A stretch of DNA of 13,545 bases from Thermoanaerobaculia bacterium (GTDB lineage: Bacteria; Bacteroidota; Bacteroidia; Chitinophagales; Saprospiraceae), in contig JAKLJF010000065.1 of the NCBI GenBank assembly GCA_023151335.1, forward strand, positions 287 through 13,831, given 5' to 3'. The notes under the pieces are model-generated. The model made no database searches and was not told the DNA's origin. It saw nothing but the letters and a program-made list of their open reading frames with translations. Made by a program: the position numbers and the translations under genes. Shown here in pieces: positions 1-6,230 of the stretch. How positions within the stretch are numbered: the first letter of the stretch is position 1; each line of letters starts with the position of its first letter.

Positions 1-34
1 ATCCGGGTGGTATCGGGAAAATTTCCTGAAACAC

Positions 35-1684
35 TCACCGTAGTACAGCTTCAATCACTTTCCCCGTACTTCCATTCGGCTCCATGATACGCAGCATGGC
101 CGCCAGGGTGGGCGCGATATCAGTCACACTTACCGGCGCGAAAGAAGCGCCGGAAGGGACGCGCCAACCGTACCAAACGAGCGGCACATGCGTGTCGTAA
201 GAATACGGCGAGCCGTGTGTGGTTCCGCCTTGGCTGAAGGTCTTATCGTCGGCGTGCCAGGCGGGCTCCAGGTTGAAGATCACGTCGCCCGAACGGCGGG
301 GGTGAATACCCCGGCGATGCTCGGGGGCATAAGGATAGTCGTCGGGCAATGCCATGAGGTCGCGGCGGCTCCAGGCATCATACACGCCGGGCTGGGCGCG
401 CAGGTATTTGACCAGCACCTGTGCGGCGTCCTCCGACTCGATACCGGCATCGCGCAGGGAAACGTGGTCGAGCCAGACCTGCTGATTGCTTGCCTCGAAA
501 ACGAAGTCGCCCTTTTTGCCAAATTCCGCTTGAATGGCTTCGTTGAGCGGCATCTCCGCTTTACTTTCCGCATAAACGCCCGCGGGCACTTCCAGGTCTT
601 CCAGGTGCACAGGCGTTTCAGCCCCACCGTGGTCCGAAGTCAGGAACACGAGCACATTGTTTTTTCCGAATTTTTGATCCAGGTAGTTAAACAGGCGGGC
701 CAGGTCGGCGTCGAGGCGCAGATAGGCGTCCTGGGTTTCTTCGGCATGTATGCCCCATTGGTGGCCGATGTAGTCGGTGGCGGAAAAACTCAGGCACAGG
801 AAATCCGGCACAGCATCGGCGCCGAGTTCCATTTTTTCAATGGCTTCCAGGGCAAAATCGAGGGTAAGGCTGTTTCCAAAAGGCGTGAAGCGTAGCACGG
901 TATAGCCGAATTTTTTCTTCAGGGCCGGCAAATCATGCGGGAATCCGCCGGGCATACCGATATATTTTCCGTCGTCGTAGCGATCCCAGCCGGCAAAACT
1001 TTCGTCGTAGGGTTGGGTCAGCAGGCGCGTCCAGGGCGTCGCTGTATATTGATCGGCGAGTCGGCGGGCATTAAAATCCTGCACCCATTGCGGCAGACCC
1101 AGGGAATCGGGGTAATACGTGGAAGTGATCCAGTTTCCGCCTTTATCGTCGAACCAATAGCAGGCATTAGGGATATGGCCGGCGGGCAGAATGCTCCCGC
1201 GATCTTTGAGACAGATACCCACCACTTTTGATTTGAAATTATTGGACAAACGCAGTTCGTCAGTGATGGTGGTGCTCAGCAATACCCTCGGAGAATGTTG
1301 CCCGACGCGTCCTTCTCCGCCCACGGTTTTTACCATGGTGTCGGTGGTAACGTAACGGTGTTTGCCCCATTCGGGATCCCACCATTCGTTGGCAATTACG
1401 CCGTTAATAGCCGGGGGCGCGCCGGTGTAAATAGCCGCGTGTCCGGGCCCGGTATAGGTAGGCACGTAGTTGAAATGCGTATTTTCGCAGGAAAATCCTT
1501 CCCGCAACAGGCGTTTGAAGCCGCCAGGGCCATACTTTTCCGAATAGCGATATAAAAAGTCGTACCGCATCTGATCCACCGCGATGCCAATAATGAGGCG
1601 GGGCGGCGCCGGGGCTTGTGCCGGGAGGGTGGCGGTGAAACTGGCAAAGAGCAGCAATGCCGGGAGGGGCAGGAGTCTGTTCAT
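35..1684 (-). CDS. Secreted PafA-type alkaline phosphatase (phosphodiesterase/nucleotide pyrophosphatase superfamily)
   Basis: This 549-residue protein should hydrolyse phosphate monoesters in the periplasm or outside the cell using two zinc ions. I start at the ATG at 1684 because it opens directly into a signal peptide (residues 1 to about 22, ending LPAQA); an in-frame start 33 codons upstream only adds a tail that hides it. Residues align almost one-to-one with the characterised PafA: metal ligand D37, Thr nucleophile T78 in PTYTGPGH, N99, the K160/R162 pair in CLKDRG, metal ligands D304 and H308 (SATDYIGH), D351-H352 (SDHGG) and probably H490 (TTHGS). The Lys/Arg pair is the hallmark of monoester-preferring PafA, as opposed to diesterase NPP enzymes. 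Length is normal and no residue is missing. It is divergent from sufU, with 176 bp between. Family assignment is confident; monoesterase preference is inference from the residues. Confidence 0.92.
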   Translation of the reverse strand: MNRLLPLPALLLFASFTATLPAQAPAPPRLIIGIAVDQMRYDFLYRYSEKYGPGGFKRLLREGFSCENTHFNYVPTYTGPGHAAIYTGAPPAINGVIANEWWDPEWGKHRYVTTDTMVKTVGGEGRVGQHSPRVLLSTTITDELRLSNNFKSKVVGICLKDRGSILPAGHIPNACYWFDDKGGNWITSTYYPDSLGLPQWVQDFNARRLADQYTATPWTRLLTQPYDESFAGWDRYDDGKYIGMPGGFPHDLPALKKKFGYTVLRFTPFGNSLTLDFALEAIEKMELGADAVPDFLCLSFSATDYIGHQWGIHAEETQDAYLRLDADLARLFNYLDQKFGKNNVLVFLTSDHGGAETPVHLEDLEVPAGVYAESKAEMPLNEAIQAEFGKKGDFVFEASNQQVWLDHVSLRDAGIESEDAAQVLVKYLRAQPGVYDAWSRRDLMALPDDYPYAPEHRRGIHPRRSGDVIFNLEPAWHADDKTFSQGGTTHGSPYSYDTHVPLVWYGWRVPSGASFAPVSVTDIAPTLAAMLRIMEPNGSTGKVIEAVLR

Positions 1685-1768
1685 GGTGCTTAGCAATAAA
1701 TGAAAACGAGGGCCGCAAAGATGCGGAATATCCCCAAAGATGAAAAGCAGGCTCAGTGAGGAATGGGT

Positions 1769-1776
1769 TAAATTTG
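1769..1776 (+). promoter_or_regulatory. Possible -7 element for sufU
   Basis: TAAATTTG matches the Bacteroidota -7 consensus TAnnTTTG and sits 84 bp upstream of the sufU ATG. No TTG is visible at the usual -33 distance, so support is weak. No matching element was found on the minus strand for the divergent phosphatase. Confidence 0.3.
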
Positions 1777-1860
1777 AGGTCAAAACATTCAGGAAACACC
1801 AAACTACAAGGCACGTTGTTTTGTTTTATACCCAAAAACAAAACGTAACAAACGGGATTA

Positions 1861-2310
1861 ATGGAGACCCAAAGCGGAGATTTGTATCATAAACTGATCC
1901 TGGAACACAACCGTGCTCCCCTGTATTTTGAAAAACGCCCGGACGCCTTGCGGGTGATAGACGCGATAAATCCGCTGTGCGGCGACAAGTTTAAAATATT
2001 CCTGGACATTGAAAACCAAACGATTGTGCGCGCTACTTTTCACGGCTATGGCTGCGCCGTCTCCAAAGCCTCGGCATCCGTTTTAATGCAAAAGATACAA
2101 GGGCGGCCTGTTGCAGAGGCGCTGGCATTAGTACGCGCATTTTTAACCCGGATCAATCCCGCCAGCCATGACGCGCAGCCTCCTGCGCCGCCGGATGAAG
2201 AAACGAAGGCTTTTCTTCCGGTAAAAAACTATCCGGGCCGTCTGAAATGCGCTACCCTGGCATGGGAGGCATTAGAGGCAGACATAAAGGACTTCTTACA
2301 ACCTGCATAA
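1861..2310 (+). CDS. sufU: SufU, Fe-S cluster assembly scaffold / sulfur acceptor (IscU/NifU-N family)
   Basis: A 149-residue SUF-system protein that takes sulfur from the cysteine desulfurase SufS and feeds Fe-S cluster assembly in the cytosol. The three invariant cysteines and the aspartate are present: C40 and D42 in NPLCGD, C65 in GYGCAVSKAS, and C130 in RLKCATLAW. Spacing is nearly that of Bacillus SufU (C41, D43, C66, C128). The stretch at about 95-122, between the second and third cysteines, fits the insertion that separates SufU from classic IscU; here it is rich in Pro and charged residues. No other suf gene is in the window, so it is a stand-alone locus. The ATG at 1861 is the only sensible start and gives the normal N-terminus (LYHKLILEHNR). 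The stop lies 2 bp from the end of the convergent RidA-family gene. Confidence 0.93.
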   Translation: METQSGDLYHKLILEHNRAPLYFEKRPDALRVIDAINPLCGDKFKIFLDIENQTIVRATFHGYGCAVSKASASVLMQKIQGRPVAEALALVRAFLTRINPASHDAQPPAPPDEETKAFLPVKNYPGRLKCATLAWEALEADIKDFLQPA

Positions 2311-2312
2311 TA

Positions 2313-2744
2313 TCAATCTGTGCCCCCGACCACTGCGATACATTTTAACTCTATGGCAATAGGCGTTGGCAGGCGGTCGATGCCCACGGTGGTGCGGCAG
2401 GGTTGATTATCTTTGAAATATTCGGCGTACACGCGGTTGAAGATGTGAAAATCGCGTTCCATGTTGGTCAGGAAAACCGTCACATCTACCAGGTCTTCCC
2501 AACGGGCGCCACTGGCTTCGAGTACGGCGCGCACATTGCGGAATACCGAGTGTGCCTGCGCCTCAAAATCAAACTCGGTATAATTGCCAGCCGCACTGCG
2601 CTGCAAGCCCGGCACACCGTCGGTCCGGGGGTCGCGGGGACCAATACCCGAAAGAAACAACAAATTCCCCACCCGTCGGGCATGCGGGTAAAGGCCTACT
2701 GGTTTGGGGGCGTTGTGCGCGTCGAATTTTTCTGATGAAGCCAT
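2313..2744 (-). CDS. RidA (YjgF/YER057c/UK114) family protein, 2-aminomuconate deaminase-like
   Basis: A 143-residue member of the RidA fold, which forms homotrimers and hydrolyses enamine/imine intermediates. The family arginine (R117 in PCRTTV) and the glutamate of the C-terminal strand (E132 in IAIELKCIAVV) are present, as are the FLSGIGPRDP and DVTVFLTNM blocks. The N-terminal block APKPVGLYPHARRVG is more typical of bacterial 2-aminomuconate deaminases (tryptophan/kynurenine or aminophenol degradation) than of general RidA. No other gene of that pathway is nearby, so the substrate is inferred from resemblance alone. The ATG at 2744 gives a standard N-terminus. A likely -7 element lies about 105 bp upstream, which would put the tandem repeat at 2761-2840 inside the 5' untranslated leader. 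It converges with sufU with only a 2-bp gap. Confidence 0.88.
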   Translation of the reverse strand: MASSEKFDAHNAPKPVGLYPHARRVGNLLFLSGIGPRDPRTDGVPGLQRSAAGNYTEFDFEAQAHSVFRNVRAVLEASGARWEDLVDVTVFLTNMERDFHIFNRVYAEYFKDNQPCRTTVGIDRLPTPIAIELKCIAVVGGTD

Positions 2745-2760
2745 GGTGGGTTGTTTAGCA

Positions 2761-2840
2761 GGTTTATGAGGGTTTATGAGGGTTTAGAGGGTTTATGAGG
2801 GTTTAGAGGGTTTAGAGGGTTTAGAGGGTTTAGAGGTTTT
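2761..2840. repeat. Tandem array of 9-10 bp units, GGGTTTAGA / GGGTTTATGA
   Basis: Eight consecutive units plus a degenerate tail. Reading on the plus strand, unit starts are 2761 (first G missing), 2770, 2780, 2789, 2799, 2808, 2817 and 2826. Units 1, 2 and 4 are the TATGA form; 3 and 5-8 are the TAGA form. The tail at 2835-2840 is GGTTTT. It begins 16 bp upstream of the RidA-family start codon and lies between that start and the predicted promoter, so it would be transcribed as a UCUAAACCC-type repeat in the leader RNA. Repeat number is likely to vary by slippage. Confidence 0.9.
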
Positions 2841-2848
2841 GGGTTGGG

Positions 2849-2856
2849 CAAAAGTA
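2849..2856 (-). promoter_or_regulatory. Likely -7 element for the RidA-family gene
   Basis: Read on the minus strand this is TACTTTTG, a full match to the Bacteroidota -7 consensus TAnnTTTG. It is 104 bp upstream of the start codon, on the far side of the tandem repeat. No clear TTG is seen at -33. Confidence 0.4.
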
Positions 2857-2935
2857 GTGATCAGGGGCCAGGCTGTAACATTTAGATAACATTTGCCGTC
2901 TTCTGGGCATTACCTTCACTTTTTAAACACCGGCT

Positions 2936-3706
2936 ATGAAACAATTTATCCTTTTGTTCTCGATCTTTCTGTTAAGCGTCGCTTCGGCGCCTGCTCAACA
3001 TGATGTTTTCCAGAATTTTATCGAAAAACACAAACACGACCGGGGCATCACTTACGCATACCTGAGCAAAGACTTGTTCGAAGTGGCCACGGAAACCAAT
3101 ATAAAAGAGAAGGACTGGAAGAAACTCCACAATGTGATCAAAAATATCGGCAGCCTGAGCATTCTTGCCGGCGACAGTATTGGAAACGGACTGTCACTGT
3201 ACCGGGAAGCGCGGGGCCTCGTTGCTTCCGGAAATTTTGACGAACTGCTGACCGTGCGGGATGCGAATGATAAGGTACATATCTGGGCCAAATCGGAAGA
3301 CGACCTGGTAACCGATCTTGTTCTCCTGGTGGGATCGCCGGATGAATTTGTGCTCGTCTGTTTCGCCGGAGCCCTCGAATTGGGTAATATCGCCGAATTA
3401 TCCCGCCTGTTCGACGCCGGGGCGGCGGAGGAACTGGCTCGCAGTTCCGAGGCAGTCGCGGTGGAATTTTCCGTCAGTCCCAATCCCAACAACGGCGTGT
3501 TCAGGCTCAACTTTAACGGGCAAGACGACATGCCGCTCTTACTGAGCGTGATCGACCAGAGTGGCCGCCAGCTTTCGTCGATCCGCCTCGCGGGCAGCAT
3601 CGCACAGGAGGTGCGGCTTAACGATCTGCCATCAGGGAATTACTGGATACAATTGAAAACCCAAAAAGGGCGTATCGGTGTAAAACCCTTAAGGGTTATC
3701 CGGTAA
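2936..3706 (+). CDS. DUF4252 domain protein with C-terminal T9SS sorting domain
   Basis: A 256-residue exported protein of unknown function. Residues 1-20 form a signal peptide (MKQFILLFSI start, cleavage near APA-Q). Residues about 22-165 resemble DUF4252: a lead helix with FQNFIEKHKH, an AYLSKDLFEVA strand, a helical middle, then alternating strands including KVHIWAKSEDD and the domain-ending AELSRLFDA. Residues about 178-256 are a type A T9SS sorting domain, opening with SVSPNPNNGVF and ending in the beta-rich GNYWIQLKT...VKPLRVIR. This tail would send the protein through the outer membrane for secretion or surface attachment. DUF4252 proteins are usually short stand-alone lipoproteins or periplasmic proteins; here there is no lipobox and a sorting tail is added. 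The next gene (3896) also carries a T9SS tail. The DUF4252 call is by pattern memory; the T9SS call is firmer. Confidence 0.83.
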   Translation: MKQFILLFSIFLLSVASAPAQHDVFQNFIEKHKHDRGITYAYLSKDLFEVATETNIKEKDWKKLHNVIKNIGSLSILAGDSIGNGLSLYREARGLVASGNFDELLTVRDANDKVHIWAKSEDDLVTDLVLLVGSPDEFVLVCFAGALELGNIAELSRLFDAGAAEELARSSEAVAVEFSVSPNPNNGVFRLNFNGQDDMPLLLSVIDQSGRQLSSIRLAGSIAQEVRLNDLPSGNYWIQLKTQKGRIGVKPLRVIR

Positions 3707-3758
3707 ATTTTTAAAAATAAGCAGTACCGAAAAATATGGAGATATGAAAATAAGTTGT

Positions 3759-3766
3759 TATCTTTG
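3759..3766 (+). promoter_or_regulatory. Likely -7 element for the large T9SS surface protein
   Basis: TATCTTTG fits the Bacteroidota -7 consensus TAnnTTTG in the 189-bp gap between the two T9SS-tailed genes. It suggests the second gene has its own transcript with a leader of about 120 nt. The -33 position holds TGG rather than TTG. Confidence 0.4.
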
Positions 3767-3895
3767 ACATCTCCTTGTTAAGGTTTGGATTTGACCCAAA
3801 AAAATCCAGCCTTTTTTAATCCGTTTGTTCGCTTGCTCATAATCGCCTGCTGTTCTTGGTACGTTCTGCCTAATGTTTTACCAAAAACGCAGATT

Positions 3896-5938
3896 ATGAT
3901 GAAAAACATTTCGGTACTTCTTTTGCTCAGCCTGCTTTTTGGGCTGTGTTTTCCGGTGAGCGGAATAGCCCAAAATGCTTCTGTCGGCGGCTTCGTGTGG
4001 GATGACCTGAATGCTAACGGACTTCAGGATACCCTTGAACCCGGCATAGCGGGCGTAGTAGTGGTGCTGGAAAACGGCGATTCCACGGTGGCCAATCAGG
4101 CAACTGATTCCAGCGGACATTACCTGTTTTCAGACCTTTCAGCCGATTCTTTCAGGCTCGAATTTGTCAATCCCGGCGGGTTGTTTTTTACCTTGCAAAA
4201 CGTCGGTTCCAACGACTCTATCGACAGCGACGCCGACAACAACGGTTTTGTCGGCTTTTTTGCCCTGGCCGACAGCCAGGCACTAGATTTCGACGCCGGC
4301 TTTAGCGCAACGCCCCTGTTTTGTGCGATCAACGCATCGGTCGATTCGGTGCTGTGCAGCGACAACAACACCCCCGCCGACACGACCGACGACACCTTTA
4401 CTTTATTGTTGAGCGTCGCCGGCGGTGTTGGAACCTGGCATGTGCCGCCCGATACCACCTTGTTTGCGTACGATTCGGCGTTTGTTTTCGGCCCATTCCC
4501 CATTAGCGGCGGCCCGCTAACGCTGATCATTGTGGACAGCGGCGACTCCACCTGCACCGACACGTTAACGATCGCGCCGCCGCCGCCCTGCTCAACCGTG
4601 GATACCTGCGCTACGCCTGTTACGGCCACCGTGGGCGCCGTGACCTGCGATAATAACGGTACACCCAACGACGCCACCGACGATACTTTTACCTTCGAGC
4701 TGACTGTTACGGGCGGCACGGGTACCTGGAGCGCATTGCCCGATACGATCGAATTCCCGTATGACTCCACCTTCACATTCGGCCCATTCCCCATCAGCGG
4801 CGGCCCTGTTTCGCGCGTTGTTACCGATAATGCCGATGCCTTGTGTTCCGACTCGGTAACGGTTGATCCACCGGCCGTTTGCTCTTGTTTGACACCTATC
4901 TCCGCCACTTTCAGCGACGTGGTCTGTAACGACAACGGCACGTCCAATGACTCTACCGACGACGTTTTTACCTTTAAACTGACCGCCACCGGCGGGACCG
5001 GCACCTGGAGGGCCTTGCCGGATACCACGGCAACTCCTTTCGACTCCACGGCAACGTTTGGTCCTTTCCCCATCAGTGGCGGCCCGCTTACGCTGGTCGT
5101 TCAGTCGAATTCCGATACCTTTTGCGTCGATTCCGTGATCGTTACGCCGCCCGCCCCCTGCTCGGTACCGGTGATGGCCTGCGACGTGAAGGAAATCGGT
5201 TGTATCAGATTTGAATTGCTCGGTATTACCCTTGATTCTGCCAAAAGACGGACGTATCAGATGCAGGTAACCAACAACTGCGACAATAAACTGATCTACG
5301 CGGCCTTCCAGTTGCCCAAAGGGATCAAGGCAAAGGCGCCGGACGATGGTTCGGTGTACACGGCGCCCAGCGGCCGGGAATACGAGGTGCGCAACCCGAA
5401 TTTCAGTCCGTATTACTCGATCCGGTTCAAAACCACTACCGACAGCATCAGCAGCGGCCAATCCGACATCTTCGAATACACCCTGCCGGCGCAGGCACAA
5501 CCGGCTTACATTCTTGCGACCGTCCGGGTTTGGCCGAAAATATTTTATCAGGCACACCTCAATACCTTCGATTGCGACGACGCGCAGCCGAAATTCCTCA
5601 AGGCCACGCCATCCAAACTCCAGCCCCAGGTGAATAACCCGCCAGGGGTGGGGCCCGACCCGGGTAATCCGGGATCTGCCACGCCGCAAATGCAGGTTTA
5701 CCCGAATCCGACCCCCGGCGGTATAGTTAACGTATACTTATCCGACTGGGCGGGCCAAACCGTTGAAATCCAACTGTTCGACGGATATGGCAAGCTTGTG
5801 CTGACTAAAACGGCGGTAGCGAGCGACGTGCCGTTTGAACTGGAACTTCCCGCCGGACTCGATGCGGGGATTTACTGGGTGAGAATGATACCGCCAACCG
5901 GGAAACCACAGCTGCAACAGTTGGTGCTGCAGTGGTGA
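3896..5938 (+). CDS. Large T9SS-secreted surface protein: SdrD-B-like domain, three ~93-residue repeats, C-terminal sorting domain
   Basis: A 680-residue exported protein of unknown function, probably a surface or adhesin-like protein. The ATG at 3896 (a second follows at 3899) opens a signal peptide ending GIA-Q near residue 25. An upstream TTG at 3785 keeps the frame but buries the signal. Domains: 28-137, an SdrD-B/Cna-B-like unit (VGGFVWDDLNANGLQD, later SDADNNG, typical calcium-loop residues); 143-422, three tandem repeats, each opening with Cys, carrying TDDTFTF- and GPFPISGGP-type motifs and ending in a PPxPC-like spacer; about 426-560, a Cys-containing region I cannot assign (IGCIRFELLGI, YEVRNPNFSPYYSIRF); a Pro/Gly linker near 580-597; 599-680, a type A T9SS sorting domain (MQVYPNPTPGG to QLVLQW). 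Acidic, Thr-rich composition suits an extracellular calcium-binding stalk. Function is unknown; export and repeat architecture are clear. Confidence 0.88.
   Translation: MMKNISVLLLLSLLFGLCFPVSGIAQNASVGGFVWDDLNANGLQDTLEPGIAGVVVVLENGDSTVANQATDSSGHYLFSDLSADSFRLEFVNPGGLFFTLQNVGSNDSIDSDADNNGFVGFFALADSQALDFDAGFSATPLFCAINASVDSVLCSDNNTPADTTDDTFTLLLSVAGGVGTWHVPPDTTLFAYDSAFVFGPFPISGGPLTLIIVDSGDSTCTDTLTIAPPPPCSTVDTCATPVTATVGAVTCDNNGTPNDATDDTFTFELTVTGGTGTWSALPDTIEFPYDSTFTFGPFPISGGPVSRVVTDNADALCSDSVTVDPPAVCSCLTPISATFSDVVCNDNGTSNDSTDDVFTFKLTATGGTGTWRALPDTTATPFDSTATFGPFPISGGPLTLVVQSNSDTFCVDSVIVTPPAPCSVPVMACDVKEIGCIRFELLGITLDSAKRRTYQMQVTNNCDNKLIYAAFQLPKGIKAKAPDDGSVYTAPSGREYEVRNPNFSPYYSIRFKTTTDSISSGQSDIFEYTLPAQAQPAYILATVRVWPKIFYQAHLNTFDCDDAQPKFLKATPSKLQPQVNNPPGVGPDPGNPGSATPQMQVYPNPTPGGIVNVYLSDWAGQTVEIQLFDGYGKLVLTKTAVASDVPFELELPAGLDAGIYWVRMIPPTGKPQLQQLVLQW
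4322..5158 (+). repeat. Three tandem ~279-bp coding repeats inside the T9SS surface protein
   Basis: Units begin at 4322, 4607 and 4886 (95, 93 and 91 codons). All share a Cys start, a VxC block, the acidic (N/A)D(A/S/T)TDD(T/V)FT stretch, GTW, and GPFPISGGP about two-thirds through. The GPFPISGGP coding segments (near 4490, 4780 and 5065) are close to identical in DNA, but elsewhere the copies have diverged. The array probably grew by internal duplication and may still recombine. Confidence 0.85.
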
Positions 5939-5970
5939 CGCGTTTTTAAATGGACGGAATGGACGGGATG

Positions 5971-6033
5971 GACAGGATCAACAGGACTTACAGGATGCTA
6001 ACAATGGATCTTGTAAATGCTGTTGATCCTGTC
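5971..6033. repeat. Imperfect inverted repeat downstream of the T9SS surface gene
   Basis: Left arm 5971-5997 and right arm 6007-6033 match at 23 of 27 positions around a 9-nt loop. The outer 14 bp (GACAGGATCAACAG and its complement) are perfect. A run of related GGACgGgAT/GGACAGGAT words begins at 5952. The element starts 32 bp after the stop codon. No T-run follows, so it is not a textbook intrinsic terminator. It could be an mRNA 3'-end stabiliser or a copy of a dispersed palindromic repeat. Confidence 0.75.
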
Positions 6034-6230
6034 TGTTTAATTACACTCGCCTTCAAGTGCAACCCCGTCGTTTCATCCAGCGCGAACATCTTTTAAAAAT
6101 TTATATCAAAAATAACGCTTGAAACGCGGAAATCCGGCTCTCCTGTACCTGTTTCACAATATTTCCCGATTAAACCGGTTTATTTTGGCGCGCTCAAATA
6201 TTAGCATGTTTTGCCAACCGCGCCGACAAT

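Noticed and set aside
1713..1726. Small hairpin CCGCA-AAGA-TGCGG in the leader of the phosphatase gene
   Set aside because: A 5-bp stem is expected by chance and no regulatory family is recognised.
2761..2840. Resemblance of the tandem array to plant-type telomere repeats (TTTAGGG)
   Set aside because: The unit is 9-10 bp, not 7, and the array sits between ordinary bacterial genes.
3684..3697. Perfect 14-bp palindrome AACCCTTAAGGGTT at the end of the DUF4252 gene
   Set aside because: It is inside the coding sequence with no loop and no T-run directly after; probably chance.
3785..3895. TTG start extending the T9SS surface protein by 37 residues
   Set aside because: It would place a non-signal tail ahead of a clear signal peptide at 3896 and lies only about 20 bp after the likely -7 element.
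4120..5689. Two long minus-strand open frames (317 and 365 codons) opposite the T9SS surface gene
   Set aside because: Both mirror the tandem repeats of the sense gene and have no recognisable domain.
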